The notes below the pieces were generated by a model. The model was not told the DNA's origin. It did no database searches and saw nothing but the letters and a program-made list of their open reading frames with translations. A stretch of DNA of 64,000 bases, taken from Oegoconia quadripuncta. Taxonomy: Eukaryota; Arthropoda; Insecta; Lepidoptera; Autostichidae. How positions within the stretch are numbered: position 1 is the stretch's first letter; each line of letters opens with the position of its first letter. The DNA lies in the NCBI GenBank assembly GCA_949316235.1, contig OX438758.1, positions 9,209,731 to 9,273,730 on the forward strand. The letters are read 5' to 3'. The position numbers were made by a program, and so were the translations under genes. Below, piece after piece: positions 1-11,489 of the stretch.

Positions 1-615
1 GTCGATTTAAAAAATGTTTATTTATTTTCGAAAACTAGTGGTTCAACCATTTTGAAGATGTTTGACTTTTAACGCAGTTGCTTTATTTACCACTATGATA
101 TTAATATGTTCAAAGTTTCTGTGGGGTTTTCTAAATGTTCAATTTTGCTTATTACTCATTATCACCACCTAATATATATACGATTAAAACTGCGTGAGGG
201 CTTGTCATCCAAAATAGCGCTTAAAGACGTAAGTCTTATGACTTATCGCACTAAAATGTGGTTTCTCACAATGGGTCTTATAAGAAAGATCAAGGGTTGG
301 AGAGAGCGATGCTCGGCGCTCCACTAGGTAATCGAATTAGAAATTAAGAAATGTGGAGGCACGCGAAAGTCACCAACATACAGCCCCGGATTTGTAAGTT
401 GATTTGTAAGAGCAATTGATTTGCAAGATACATAACTCGAAGAACTGGTGTTTTAGTACGTAATTTCATCGTTATTGTCATCAGTTACGTGTAGACATGT
501 GATTGGTTGGCTCATTGCTCGTCGGTAATTTGACGGTGTCTCATTGGTCAACGTAATCGATGACGATACCGATGAAGTACATAATCTAAGGGCTGATGGC
601 CGGTGTGGAGACGAG
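1..615. other. Unassigned AT-rich sequence
   Basis: No repeat family, splice-framed exon or conserved motif is recognised. The short open frames (longest 73 codons) have no protein-like composition. Confidence 0.5.
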
Positions 616-619
616 TGGA

Positions 620-775
620 GACGACGCACTAGGATATTCGCTTACAAGGTGGAAGGACGATCTAATGAAGGTTTCGGGAAGTCACTGGATGCAGGGCGCT
701 TCCAACCGGCCGCAGCCACTCTGGAAATATATTGAGGAGGCCTATTTTTAGCAGTTGTTGCGGCTGATATGATAA
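620..775 (+). pseudogene. RTE-type LINE ORF2, C-terminal fragment
   Basis: From about position 647 the plus strand reads RWKDDLMKVSGSHWMQGA and, a few codons later, WKYIEEAYF before a TAG at 749-751. This is the pattern seen at the extreme C-terminus of insect RTE-like endonuclease/reverse transcriptases (RW-DDL...W-Q-A...W...EA). A 13-bp insertion appears to break the frame just upstream of RW, and the stop falls slightly early, so it is a dead remnant. It ends in CTGATATGATAA, the same 3' end as the fragment near 33.3 kb. Family assignment is from motif memory. Confidence 0.6.
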
Positions 776-779
776 TACA

Positions 780-1805
780 AAAAAATAAAATCGTATATTT
801 TATTGAAGTTTAGATTCTGAATATCTGTCTAGATTTAGAAAAATATAAAGGAAGGTCCACACAAATCGTACAACAGAAAGACATGCGTGCGACGGGCTAT
901 AATAGTCTTGATATTTTCTTTATCTCGGTCGTTCTCTGTTCTCACTGCGTATACTATTACCTGTTTGCGGATTATTCGCAAATGTTACGATGCTAGTTTT
1001 GTTCTACGTTTCCATTCTCTTAAGGGCAGAATACACTTCACTATATTAATACACATTTTATTGACACAGAACTTTCAGTTAAGTCTTCTGTCATACTTAC
1101 TCGTATCTCATGCATCGTGAATGGAGATTGGACTTGACGTTTATTAGGCAGAATTCAGACGTTATACATAGTAATAGACCGAACATAACGATTAAATAAC
1201 GTAGCCCACTTCTATACAAAATTATTAGCCACGTATAAGCTGTGACGAATATACGGAACGACGACGATATGGAATCTAATTATGTGTTGTTCTTATCAGA
1301 TTACGAATTTATTAATACCTTTCCTAATACATCGTAAGTATTTTCTTTGGAATCAAGCAGTATTTATATTTAAAAAGTATTGTGAATTACATAGCTACAC
1401 CACCATGGCCGGCTTTTGCATAAGCATTGCACTGTCTACGTCCGGGTAGACGATGAGTGCTTCACGGTCGTACAGAAAAACCGTCCACGACGGCATTCTT
1501 ACTATCACGCCTGCGTCATAACATCACACAGGATGTGGTAGACTAGACAAAGGTACCTCGTGATGGTGGACTCCCTGGATTCCATCCACTACGTCCATAA
1601 CGTTTGTAGCTTGGACACCTTCATTAAAGGAGAACTTCTGACCGAAAGGCGTCGTATTCCGACGGTTTCATGGAAGACAGCAAAATAGTCCGCCGGACAG
1701 CACAACGATACGTGCCAAATATTTAAAATAAGATATTATTATGTATTTTAGTTGCCTGAGAATAAATTATTTATTATTTTTATTACAGGCATTATTAATG
1801 TTTCG
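780..1805. other. Unassigned; GC-richer island at about 1394-1710
   Basis: Mostly AT-rich and stop-rich. The 1394-1710 part is clearly richer in G and C than its flanks and may be a decayed coding or repeat fragment, but no frame stays open and no motif is recognised. Confidence 0.4.
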
Positions 1806-1995
1806 TATTCCAAAAATTAATAATGAAATATTGTTGTGCCATTTTGTAATATAACAACCTGTTTATAAAAAGAGCAACCCATCGGTTACTTGCTGGTTCT
1901 TCTCAGGGAAAAATTGCCTTTTAAACAAGCATTGAAAATGTAAAATCTCACTAATTTAAGTGTACCTACGAAATAAAGCATTTTTGACATTGTTG
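1806..1995 (+). mobile_element. LINE 3'-UTR fragment, family of the 30.9-kb LINE
   Basis: It matches the 3' UTR of the LINE at 30854-32172 block by block: the AATTAATAATGAAATATT block, the AGAGCRACC and CTTGCTGGTTCTTCTCAGG blocks, ATTGCCTTTTRAACAAGCA, then AAGTGTACCTAC and AATAAAGCATTTTTGA. The polyadenylation signal lies near 1972. It has no coding part and is a severely 5'-truncated copy. Confidence 0.75.
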
Positions 1996-1997
1996 GT

Positions 1998-2610
1998 CTG
2001 CTACTATTTTCTAAGTCTGTGGTTTCTGCTATAAGGGTTGGCTTTCTTCCGTTCAAGGGTTATAGAAATCTGTGATACTTCATCATCATATCAGCCACAG
2101 GAATAAATCAGTGATTATTCGAAACCTTTACATAGGTCTTAGTAAACACAGATTCAAACTCCATCAACGTTTCTTGTTTTGATTATCTTGTTTTTTTTTA
2201 AGCAACGAATCCATGTGTTTCCATCTTTAAGCTTCTTACTTTGTCTTGCCGCATCTGTATCTAGACTACAAACAGGCTGACCAAGTAAGTACTTAGGCTT
2301 AGTACTCGATCTTGACGTAGATATGAGCAAGCGTGCGATTTCATTTGTGTCCTTTATTATCTTCTCAAGACCGATTCCATTTTGTTTTTCTCGTTTTGAA
2401 GGGCATTTATAAGGAATATTGGATTAAAAGTTTATCCCACTTTGTTGCTATGCGGATGCCATTTGAGCGATGGAGCTAGATTAACGGTTTGCAATTCAAC
2501 GATTATTTACATTCTATTAGTTTTCGAATAGAGAAGTTAAGCAAGTCTGGCGCGGTCACTCGTTAGTTGGGTCACCAGTAGTAGCATTTTAATATGAGTG
2601 TTTTCGTCCT
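1998..2610. other. Unassigned sequence
   Basis: Nothing recognised on either strand; no long open frame. Confidence 0.5.
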
Positions 2611-2614
2611 TTGG

Positions 2615-2812
2615 AGGACATGCTAAAGGTAGGTCCCGGTTGCTTTTAGTTGAAGGCAGTCGTTAGGCTACGTCGGTGGCCTATATAGAGACGGTTAAAG
2701 CGACTGACTATCAATCTGACACAAATCCACTAATCTGCGCTGGGCCCGCATTGTTAATTATGGCCCAGACGTTTACACGTATGCACATGTGCGTCTGATG
2801 ATGATGTATTTA
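2615..2812 (+). mobile_element. Possible SINE or LINE 3' remnant ending in TGATGATGATG
   Basis: The segment begins with a GGTCCCGGTTGCTTTT block and contains CGCTGGGCCCGCATTG followed by TATGGCCCAGAC, resembling the GCCAGC...TATGGCCCA 3' region of SINE family 4 at 20.6 kb. It ends in a short GATGATGATG tail. No tRNA-like head is visible. The assignment is tentative. Confidence 0.35.
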
Positions 2813-2814
2813 AA

Positions 2815-3494
2815 AAAGTAGACAGAAGTATAGTGCATAATATAAGAAAAGTATCTCCTTTAACATGTTAGATCTGTTGTATTTATTATGTCGTTCAAGG
2901 CAAAACAAACCATAGTAATCAAAATTAGTCCAGTATAAGTATAGACCTTTAACTTTCTATAATCTTAAAGGCCGTGGTTTTTGCACATTGATAAAGTACT
3001 TGTCAGTGATAGGATAAATATGTTTTCTAAGAAATCGGTAGCTTGCTTTAAATATAATATAGGTATTTAGTTATATGTGAATTTCATTGACTCCAGTAAG
3101 TAACTATTTTCAAAAAATTCTATCAATAGTTTCTTTATGTTTATTAAAAATTAAAAATAATTTAAATATAAAGTAGCCATTAATTATTTTTTAGAAAATT
3201 GTTTTAGGAGGTCTTAGCATCTTCTACAACGCAATGAAGTTTACAGTGGTAACTTTTTTAATATTGTAGATTTTATAACTAAACCTACTACGAAGCAAGC
3301 TACAGAATGGTTAGAAATCATTTTTATTCTATTACTGATGATTACTCTATCCTTCTACAATAAATAAGTAACTTTAAGATTAGGAACTTACACGCCAAAA
3401 TTCCCTATTTCACACCACTACCCATCGCTATTAAGGCAACAGATTCACCGCGCTGGGGTAAAATTTTAAAATATTAAAACAGATTTAGTGCATA
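2815..3494. other. Unassigned AT-rich sequence
   Basis: Nothing recognised; dense stops in all frames. Confidence 0.5.
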
Positions 3495-3496
3495 TT

Positions 3497-3830
3497 ATAA
3501 AATTACACATATATTTAAGTTTTCCGTTTCAAAATTAGCAAATTTTTTCAACCATTTTCTGGTATATGATTGAGCATATTTATGTAAGTTTGGTGGTAAT
3601 GCAATATTATTGTTCCATCGAGCAGATGTGATGATGGAGCCGGGATGTAGGGACTGGAACTCCCTGATGTCCAAGATAGTCGAATTTAGGAAAGTTTCTT
3701 TTGATACCATGAGCACTTTCCATTCACATAATGACGAGGGTCTGAAGATGAAGCCTAAAGATTACCAATGAAACTCCTTGATGAACTTTATGTTGCTCGT
3801 CTTCCTCTTTATGATATTTCTTCATTAGGT
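3497..3830 (-). repeat. Dispersed repeat, copy 1 (paralogue at 47.1 kb)
   Basis: It aligns collinearly with 47125-47455 over about 330 bp. Shared blocks include TTTATGTAAGTT, GCAATATTAT, CATCGAGC, GAGCATTTTCCAT-like and TGAAGATG. Both copies have a minus-strand frame that begins MLM(V/A)xK and contains NST and PGS at matching places (3495-3716 here). The minus orientation is chosen only for this. The element type is unknown; it may be a LINE 3' UTR or a DNA transposon remnant. Confidence 0.6.
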
Positions 3831-5985
3831 TATATCTGCTGGTATCGAGTGCAAATTATTACACTTTAAATTCAGTCATAAAATTATTCACATTTTCATC
3901 TTTTTTGAAAGATTTTAGCGGCTTCTTGTGGGACCACGATAACTCAGTCATACACTTACATAAACCTCCCACAATTTTTCTACCGTCACCGCATGTAAAA
4001 CTGGAATTAAATTTCCCGCTATTTGTAAATCAAACTGTTCTTTAGTAGCCATTGTAGTTTGTTTTTTGGTTTCCCTACTATGGAGTATACACTTCCCTTC
4101 ACTTGTACATGTTTTGTTGCACGATATTCTGACTTTATTAGGTATCTATACTCGAATCCCCGTGAAATACCAATCATATCCTTTAATTGAAGTTATCCAT
4201 AGTTAGGTATTTGGTTTCTAGTCAAGATTATGGTAACTGGTAAGAATACAGGCTCGATCAATCATGATAGTTAAGATAAATTGACAATTATATTTGCTAA
4301 AGAACATACTTAAGCAGATTAATAGCGAGTTAAAGAAGAAATAAATAGCGACAGTTACTATTTTAAATCTCGTATCGCGTGAACAAGTAGCAACGAGTCT
4401 GGGGTAGAGCCTCAACGAGAAATGCAATCAGCTGATGATAATGGCAGGAGATCGCGGGCGTGATGCATTAATCGGGAGTGCGCAGCCGCAGGGCACGGCG
4501 ATGAATACGGTAGTGACAGACAAACAGATAAACATAAGTACTTCACATGATTACGTTGAAAAGATTTTAGAAAAACCGAAGCATATAAATTTGTCGAAGA
4601 AATTGCTGTGGAAAAAATAAGCGTAACTAAAACTTTTTAATACAAGATAAAGGTTTCCACTTACGTAGCATTCGCAAAAGAAATGAATGGTAATAAAGAT
4701 GAGATATTTAGATCATGTGATATATGAGATGTGATGATGTACTTTTAAAAGATTGTCGATTGGTTCACTTTTATCCTGACCGTACATCCCGTCGTCAATA
4801 ATCAACCTATAAATTTCAAACCACACGTCGAAGCTAAATGATTAAAAGTCTTAATTATAATATAGAATAATATAAGTAGGTACATTATTAATCTAGCCAG
4901 TTAATCAGTTCACTGACTGAGGATGTTATAATTGATTTTGATTTACATTATCTCTCACTAATTGATTTCGAACCCATAAACACAGTAGTACACGAGTATT
5001 GAAAAGCTATAAATGAATTTAATGTTGATTAGCAATAATTAAACCACAATACTCGTGAGTGAAAAGAAATTGATTCGAGCAATACGTGACTTGCCATGAG
5101 TGTTTGATAATTTAAAATTTCTTGTTGCGAACGAGTTTTTGTTTTTGCGGAATTGGTGAAACATCCGATTTAAGATGTGAAAGGTATAACAAAAAATAAA
5201 AACAAGATCCGAACGAGCACGTGTGTCGATTTTTAAAAATTGATAAGTAAGAAATCAACTTCAAGTGAAGCGATTTAAAAGTTAATGCATTTATTATAGC
5301 AAAAACTTGTATCATGCATGAGATTATAAGTTAGAAATTCTAGTCATTAGCTTGGTTACTTTTTGTTTATTTTTTTGACCCCAAAAGCTAGCCAGAGGTG
5401 TCCATCAAGGGGTTAAAGCAAGTTTGAGTATAACATTTTCTACAAATATTTACTTTATTAGTCAGATAAGATTCCGATACCTTTGTTTCTCTAAGTTATT
5501 ATTCTTCCCATTATGCGTGCCAAGCGAACACGTATGACCATTTGTTTTTATACATACCTATTATTTTGTGAGAGCATCCAGATCATTATACTTTTAATTA
5601 GGACTCATGCTGCGTTGTTGATTGAAAAATCTTGTTCAACAGTCGCGACTGTTGCTAGCCTTAAAATATTTCGAAAAATTGTTTTAGGCTTATTTGTTAT
5701 TATCTTAAAATGTTATTAATGTTAAATAGATACTATTCTACATGTTAAATGAGGAAGGTCATAAATATATTAGGTACTTGATTAATCATTGTTGTTATGG
5801 TCAGTGTTTAAGATGTTATGTTCAGTTCAAATCATTAGTTGAGAAATTATCTGATATGGCAAGGAGGAATATACAATACATAAATACATTTTATATATAA
5901 TTCAACTGAGACTGTATTATGCTGGCAAAATAATTCTAACCATTGATGGTTACCTTTTTTGGTTTGTTTGATTGGCCTCTACTTT
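3831..5985. other. Unassigned AT-rich sequence
   Basis: No gene or repeat is recognised. The only compositional oddity is 4440-4620, a GC-richer plus-strand frame of 61 codons (4435-4620) with no known motif and no clear splice sites. Confidence 0.45.
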
Positions 5986-5989
5986 TAGA

Positions 5990-6166
5990 TTAATGTAAAT
6001 TTTTTATATCCAATTCGCTCTACGAATAAGTAATCCGTATATTTATGTGCATGCATTATAAATTTAATTGTTGTGCCCTAGCAGGGTTTATGTTTGATAC
6101 CTAAAAATATTTTAAGATCATACTATGTACAACATAAATGCAATAAATTGAAATTGAAATTGAGAA
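5990..6166 (+). mobile_element. LINE-like 3' end with TTGAAA tail
   Basis: The segment ends GCAATAAATTGAAATTGAAATTG, that is, a polyadenylation-like AATAAA followed by a TTGAAA tandem tail typical of several non-LTR retrotransposons. The upstream 130 bp is non-coding. The family is not identified. Confidence 0.4.
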
Positions 6167-9042
6167 TTCCAAAAATAGAATGTTATAATTTCGCTGCTTA
6201 CTTATTTAATCATTATTCTAAATAAGTCTATATATGTAGTTAAAAATATTAATGTATTAAAGTTTATACGATACAATGCAACTCATAGCTATAAAAATTC
6301 TTCCGTGTCCTGAAACAGTACATCAAAGTGATACAGACTAGTGATTATATCCTTACAAGCTAACAACAAAACCACTATTTCCAGTAACCCGTTCACTCAT
6401 GCAACAAAAGGCAAAACAGCCTGCACTGTTCTCTGAAACATATCCATAATCATAATAATTAAATGTCGCAATAAGGACCTCCCTTATCAGCCGGATGTAT
6501 GGATGAGGCTACTGACCAGAACAATCATTTTCTAACCCTCAATCACATCTTCTCGTCATTTATTTTACCGTTACATTGAGATTTTAGTTTTACTTAAATG
6601 TTGAGGCTTGTTTAAAAAGCAGCATTGGATGCAACAGCAGGTGGTGTTGTGGTTGTATCAAGGGTTTCGTGGTGTGGTAATGTGTCAGAGTAAGAACCTG
6701 TTAGGCAAATTATCTGCGAGGAATCAGTGACTTCACCTGCCGTCTTCATTTATTTATTTATGTATGCGGGAATTTGCAGTTGCGGTGTTGTGTGCGTGAT
6801 TAGTAAAGTTGCAGACAATGTTTTGTTGTTATTGTAGTTTATGTTTATGCCATTTTTGTATAATTCACGGTGTTTATTTGTAATGTATCCTACTACCAAT
6901 AGTATGCAAAGCGTTTTGTTTACCTTGTTTATATTCTATTTATAGCATTTTTTTTTCGTTGTTTTCAAACCTCTCTTTAACATCTCATGTTTCGCATATT
7001 TACTCCTTTTAGTTGCGAAACGAGCTAAATAACTTTTTATTCATAATAAATTTTAAATCATAACAACACGAGTACACGGTGTATGTAAGTAACTGATTGG
7101 AAAATTAAGTAGTATCAAAAACTCTAATGGATTCATTAAAAGCAATGCATATCAACAATTTTAACGATAGTCTATTATTTTAGGAAAGAGTGAAAGGTTT
7201 CGATGGATAAGTATACAGTTACTCCTAATGTTAATACTCAAAATTTTAATAGCATAAAAACAAAGTTTTTAAGCATTATTACTTTATTTTGGAATTAACT
7301 TTTTGTACTACGAAGTAAATAAGTAAGGCATCGTAATAAGGTTATTCGAATGGTTCAATTTATTATAATAGAAAAGATGTAGAAGAAGTTCTTTTGTATT
7401 TTCATTTTATTTAATATATTTTTTTTACAGGTGAGACAAACTTCTGCAAAAAATAATATAAAAACATCTAAATTTATAGAAACAAAACAATAGTCTGAAG
7501 AAACTAAAGCCATTTAAAAATCAACAGTACACAGTATAACCTCTATAGATGGGTTTGTATAAAAAACAATGGCCTTTTAACTGTGGGGCAAGGGGCAGAC
7601 CAATATGCTGGACAATGGCCAATTAACGCTGCCCACAATTAAATCAAACAGACTTTTACAATAGCTTGAGACGGTTTCTAAAGAGTGGATATTACCACTA
7701 TTTTCGCGTCACTTGTTAATGTAAGAACTAGTTTTTTTTAGGGTAGTTAAAGATGATACAAAACTGCGTTACGATTTTTACAATAACGATCAGCATTGCA
7801 CGGACGAGGAGTTCCTAAAATATATACATGATAGATGTAAGTTAGCCTTAGCTGAAGGTGGCATAGTGAACAACAAATTTACCAATTTGATGATGCCTAA
7901 TTCTCCGAAGTATGGGTCTTTGATCAACTCTATATAATTCCTAAGAATAGGCCGATAGTATCCAACGCCCACACGTCCGCTACATGTATTGTTCGACTCA
8001 ATCGAGCCAAGTTATTATTGAAGATAATGCTTTATTTATAAACAGCACAGCTCAACCACGTGAGGACAATGTACTCGGTTGTTAATGAATTTTAGCTCAT
8101 TGTCGGCGCATATAAGGGCTGCAGGAGGTTCGTGAGAATAGTTTACAGGCAAAGAGTAGTTAGACTTGATAATAGACTTCGTGGCAATTTGCGTTTGCGT
8201 TCAGTCCAATGTTTGACAAAGGTTTTTAAGTTATCTAATTATATTTATGTTGACGAAGAGAGAGCACAATTCATAAGGGTTTGTAAGTTCCAGTAATAAT
8301 AATTATCCATGGTTCGATATGGAAATATGTTAAGTATAAAACGGTGCTTAATCAGGAATGCTTGTAATCTAAAATGATGGACATAGGATATAAATAGAAG
8401 AATACGAGTTAAAAAAAAAAACAAAAATTTTATTTCCTCTGCCACATATTTTTTTGATTTTGACGAGTTAAAAGAATTAAAAGACGGTGACTAGTTGAAA
8501 GAACGTCGCCTAAAAATTAAAAAAAAAAGAAATTAAACAGAAAATATTGACAAATTCAATGTAAAAGTTTTGTATTTAATTTATGTACATAGAATCAACA
8601 GAATTATTCCAAATTCTTATGTATACAGAAAACTAATACCAAACTTTTACAAATTAAAGTTTCTGACAATGGTTATCGTTATAATTGAAGGGGTAACGTG
8701 TTAATTCCACTATAATAAAATTATTACTTTTACATTGTTATTATTATAATTATATACAGCCCGAATTATTAAATAAATATTAATAAAGAACATCCTCAGT
8801 AATATGCGAGTCGTTATGTCAATGAGTCTAAAATGCGTTTAAAAGTCAAACTAAAGAAATTAAGTAATTTTAAGCCAAATGAAAATGTCAAAAGTATAAA
8901 TATCGTCTCCTACTGTTTTTGAATCACCACTGTGAATTTCATTAGAACTCCAATAACTATTTTCAAAAATATCTACAAGCAATACAACATAAGTACACAA
9001 AGAATTTTGTACATATTTACAAAAACGAAATAGTAAATACAC
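6167..9042. other. Unassigned AT-rich sequence
   Basis: No repeat is recognised. A minus-strand frame at 7790-7972 (60 codons, with YRPILRNYIE and DPYFGELGIIKL) has a protein-like composition and could be a decayed exon or transposon piece, but it lacks clear splice sites and I do not recognise it. Confidence 0.4.
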
Positions 9043-9229
9043 ATTTTTTTATGTACGACGGGTTCGTTCTTGACCTCAATCACCACCTGATGTTAAGTGA
9101 AGATGAGGTCGAAGGTGGAAGCGTACTGACCCGGAAACCCCAACACATTTGGGGAACTGGCTATCTTATCTCTGACATCCGGACCACAACAAAGCTATTA
9201 ACATTGTTGCTTGGCGGCAGATTTAGAAA
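9043..9229 (-). mobile_element. SINE family 3, 5'-truncated copy
   Basis: On the minus strand this is the 3' half of SINE family 3: the GGCGGCAGATTTAG-type body, the AAGATAGCCAG and GGGGTTTCCGGGTCAGTACG blocks, and the GACCTCATCTTCACTTAACA region ending in an A-rich tail at 9043. The tRNA-like head is missing. Confidence 0.8.
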
Positions 9230-9264
9230 TATATTACAAAAATAAAGAGAAATAACAAATTAAA

Positions 9265-9530
9265 AAAAAAATACACATTTACAAATAAAAAATGCGTCCC
9301 AGATCTTGCTGAACCGGAAGGGTGCCTAAGAGGCTAAGTGCATTTCCTCTTTGCACAGTCAGACTTAGCCTCTAAGTGTAATAGAAGCCAGTCTTCCGAT
9401 TATTCCCAACGTCCAAACTTCCAGGGTAGAAGAGTCATACCATCGGGTCTCTTCCCGTCATCCCGTGCCAGACCTACCGGTCCAAAATGACCGGTCCACC
9501 AGCAGTAGTGCAGGCCCGCCCGTTTATGAA
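9265..9530. repeat. GC-rich segment, probably LINE 3'-UTR-derived
   Basis: A locally GC-rich block in AT-rich DNA. It contains an inverted pair (GCCTAAGAGGCTAAGTG and CTTAGCCTCTAAGTG) and phrases such as GGGTCTCTTCCCGTC that are common in insect LINE 3' regions. No frame stays open. The assignment is tentative. Confidence 0.3.
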
Positions 9531-9574
9531 TCAATAATTTTCATCAAATCAAATCATATACGCTTAATTGTGTA

Positions 9575-9660
9575 AATAAGGAAGGTAAATTTAAATATCT
9601 TATAGAAACTACAAAATAAGGCGGCCTTATCGCTAACAGCTATCTCTTCCACGCAAACCT
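9575..9660 (-). mobile_element. LINE tail, family T
   Basis: It contains AAGGCGGCCTTATCGCTAA followed by AGCTATCTCTTCCACGCAAACC, the inverted form of the GGTTTGC..GGAAGAGATC..GATAAGGCCGCC block that recurs at 16.5, 44.8, 47.5, 51.4 and 55.0 kb. Tail-only copy. Confidence 0.6.
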
Positions 9661-9898
9661 ATCATCACGGAATTCAATACGAGTAATTAAGTAGGTTAGC
9701 ACAAATAATTTCCTAATTGTTAAGTACATCTGAAAGTTCTACATAAAGTCATCATGTTTCATGTGCAGTAAGGAATGAAATATACATAATTGAAGTATTT
9801 AATTTGCAGAGAATTCTTACTCTCAGAAAAATCTATCCGTATTTCGATACGATATTTAGAGATTAAACGAACTTACCTGTTAGTGAAGTTCTATCTTA

Positions 9899-10085
9899 AT
9901 TGTACGAGGGCCTCGTCCGAAGGGATCAGCATACATATATTTAGAACATTATGTAGTAACGCGCAGTACATACCGTTTTACACTATATTTAGAATTGTTT
10001 ATTTATTAACTTTTTTTTTTTTTTTTTTAATATAAAAGAGGGTAGTTTACTCTGCCACCTCTCCGTGCTCACAAATTATTTCATT
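9899..10085. repeat. Left inverted terminal repeat of the DIRS element
   Basis: It is the reverse complement of 15122-15308. From about 9933 inward the two copies match without difference, including an 18-T run at 10011-10028. The outer ~34 bp differ in two short blocks, GAGG versus TTCA and GAAGG versus TCGA, on either side of a shared CCTCGTCC core. Both versions are preserved in the internal complementary region. Confidence 0.92.
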
Positions 10086-10151
10086 TAGTTTAGAGTAGTA
10101 TCAACCACTTCATATTTTACGATTAATAAGGGTAAAGAAAGGGTGGGAGGG

Positions 10152-10285
10152 ATGCTGATCCCTTCGGACGAGGCCCTCGTACAATTAAGATAGAACTTCA
10201 CTAACAGGTAAGTTCGTTTAATCTCTAATTGTACTTCAGGCCTCGTCCTCGAGATCAGCATACATATATTTAGAACATTATGTAG
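10152..10285. repeat. Internal complementary region (ICR) of the DIRS element
   Basis: Positions 10152-10228 are the reverse complement of the left end (9856-9932), and 10228-10285 are the reverse complement of the right end (15251-15308). The two halves share one base at 10228, so the ICR is an exact inverted copy of a right-end/left-end circle junction. In DIRS elements this region is thought to template completion of the element ends. The variant blocks that tell left from right repeats are each in the correct half. Confidence 0.93.
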
Positions 10286-10478
10286 ATATTTAGAGATATA
10301 ACTCGTAAAATATGATGAATTTAAATACAAAGTAATCATTTAATATAAGTGATTATGTGTATTTAATATAACAACACCAGAGAATAATCAGAGAAAAAAT
10401 AAACATTATATTTGGTCATTTACCCTAATTATTATATTTTGTTATAAATCAGCAATCATATTAATTAACCGAAATGGT
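10286..10478 (-). other. 3' untranslated part of the DIRS element
   Basis: AT-rich non-coding sequence between the recombinase stop codon and the ICR. Immediately after the ICR, 10285-10297 reads GATATTTAGAGAT, the same 13 bases as 9851-9863 at the left boundary of the element. Confidence 0.7.
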
Positions 10479-11489
10479 TCATTTCCTCTTAGAACTACTT
10501 AAAATAGCCATACCAAAATTATCATTAAGCGCACTATTAATAGGCCTATTATAAAACTTAGCGAAGGTGTGAGAGCCAGAACTCCACCCCGCGGTCTTTC
10601 TTATTTGATCAATGTTAACACCTAGCCTGTGCGCAGCAGACGTGGCAGCATGTCGGGTGCTATGCGCAGTGAACGTGGAAGTATCAATTCCGCTCATACT
10701 CAAAGCGTCTTTTATCCATCTAGATAAAGTTTGTGTACTAACCGGCTTATAGGGCTTTTGACAACTTATAAATAAGGTATCTGTTTTATTGCGAAGGGCC
10801 TCAGTCATTTCAATGTAGGCAAGCATGGCTTTTCCGGGACAAATCTCTGGCTTTTCATTAAAAAATGGAAGTATTAACAAGGGTTGGGTTGTACCGGCCC
10901 TAGATGTTTTTATTAGATCCGGAATCTTGATTTTTATTTCAGATGGAAACCATTCAATGTTACAAATTTTTATTTTGGATAAAGTTTGCACTCTATGCGC
11001 AGTGACAAGTGCTAATAGTGTTATTAATTTTTTTGATATTTGTCCAAGACTGAGGGTTTCATTAGGAAACCACTCTTCTAACTTATTTAGAACCAGAGAT
11101 GTATCCCAAGTTTCATTATACTTAGGCCGTGAGGGCCTAGTTCTAAAAACTCCTTTAAAAAATCTTTTGATGTCCTCGTTTTCAGAAGTTCTTTCTGGAC
11201 TTAACAAAGCCATCGCTGATCGATAGGAATTGAGTGTCCCATATTGAGCACCTTGCTCGTACAAAATTGTAAAAAAATTTATAATTTTGGGAACTGATAC
11301 TTCATACATGTTCAATTTATTCTCCATACAATAAATGAACCACTTTTTATAGCATCCTTCATATTGCTTATAAGAGTTCTCCGAAAGGGAGTTAAGTAAA
11401 ATATTCAAAGATGAATTTGGAATACCTCTTCTTAGCATCGCCTCCCGGATAATACTCCTGCCACCAGGGTAATCTTGGTGTGCACGCAT
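10479..11489 (-). CDS. DIRS tyrosine recombinase
   Basis: The 336-residue frame is a phage-integrase-type recombinase that would cut and join the circular DNA form of the element at its target in the nucleus. The N-terminal part (about residues 25-100) is the SAM-like DNA-binding region (SENSYKQYEGCYKKWF, LNSYRSAMALL). The catalytic domain shows Arg166 (TAHRVQTL), the HxxR box at 276-279 (AHSTRHAATS), Trp302 and His307 (GWSSGSHTF), and the nucleophile Tyr313 (KFYNRP). The complete catalytic set and the lack of internal stops suggest a functional enzyme. The start codon lies inside the end of the reverse transcriptase gene, in another frame, with a 58-bp overlap, so translation probably depends on reinitiation or an alternative transcript. 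The element ends and ICR support this function. Confidence 0.93.
   Translation of the reverse strand: MRAHQDYPGGRSIIREAMLRRGIPNSSLNILLNSLSENSYKQYEGCYKKWFIYCMENKLNMYEVSVPKIINFFTILYEQGAQYGTLNSYRSAMALLSPERTSENEDIKRFFKGVFRTRPSRPKYNETWDTSLVLNKLEEWFPNETLSLGQISKKLITLLALVTAHRVQTLSKIKICNIEWFPSEIKIKIPDLIKTSRAGTTQPLLILPFFNEKPEICPGKAMLAYIEMTEALRNKTDTLFISCQKPYKPVSTQTLSRWIKDALSMSGIDTSTFTAHSTRHAATSAAHRLGVNIDQIRKTAGWSSGSHTFAKFYNRPINSALNDNFGMAILSSSKRK

Noticed and set aside
9790..10339. Plus and minus frames that share a 26-residue stretch (starting EIKRTYLLVKF)
   Set aside because: Both are read from the DIRS left end and its inverted copy in the ICR; the shared protein is a by-product of the inverted repeat.
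10825..11226. 133-codon plus-strand frame
   Set aside because: Antisense shadow of the tyrosine recombinase gene, which has the full catalytic motif set.
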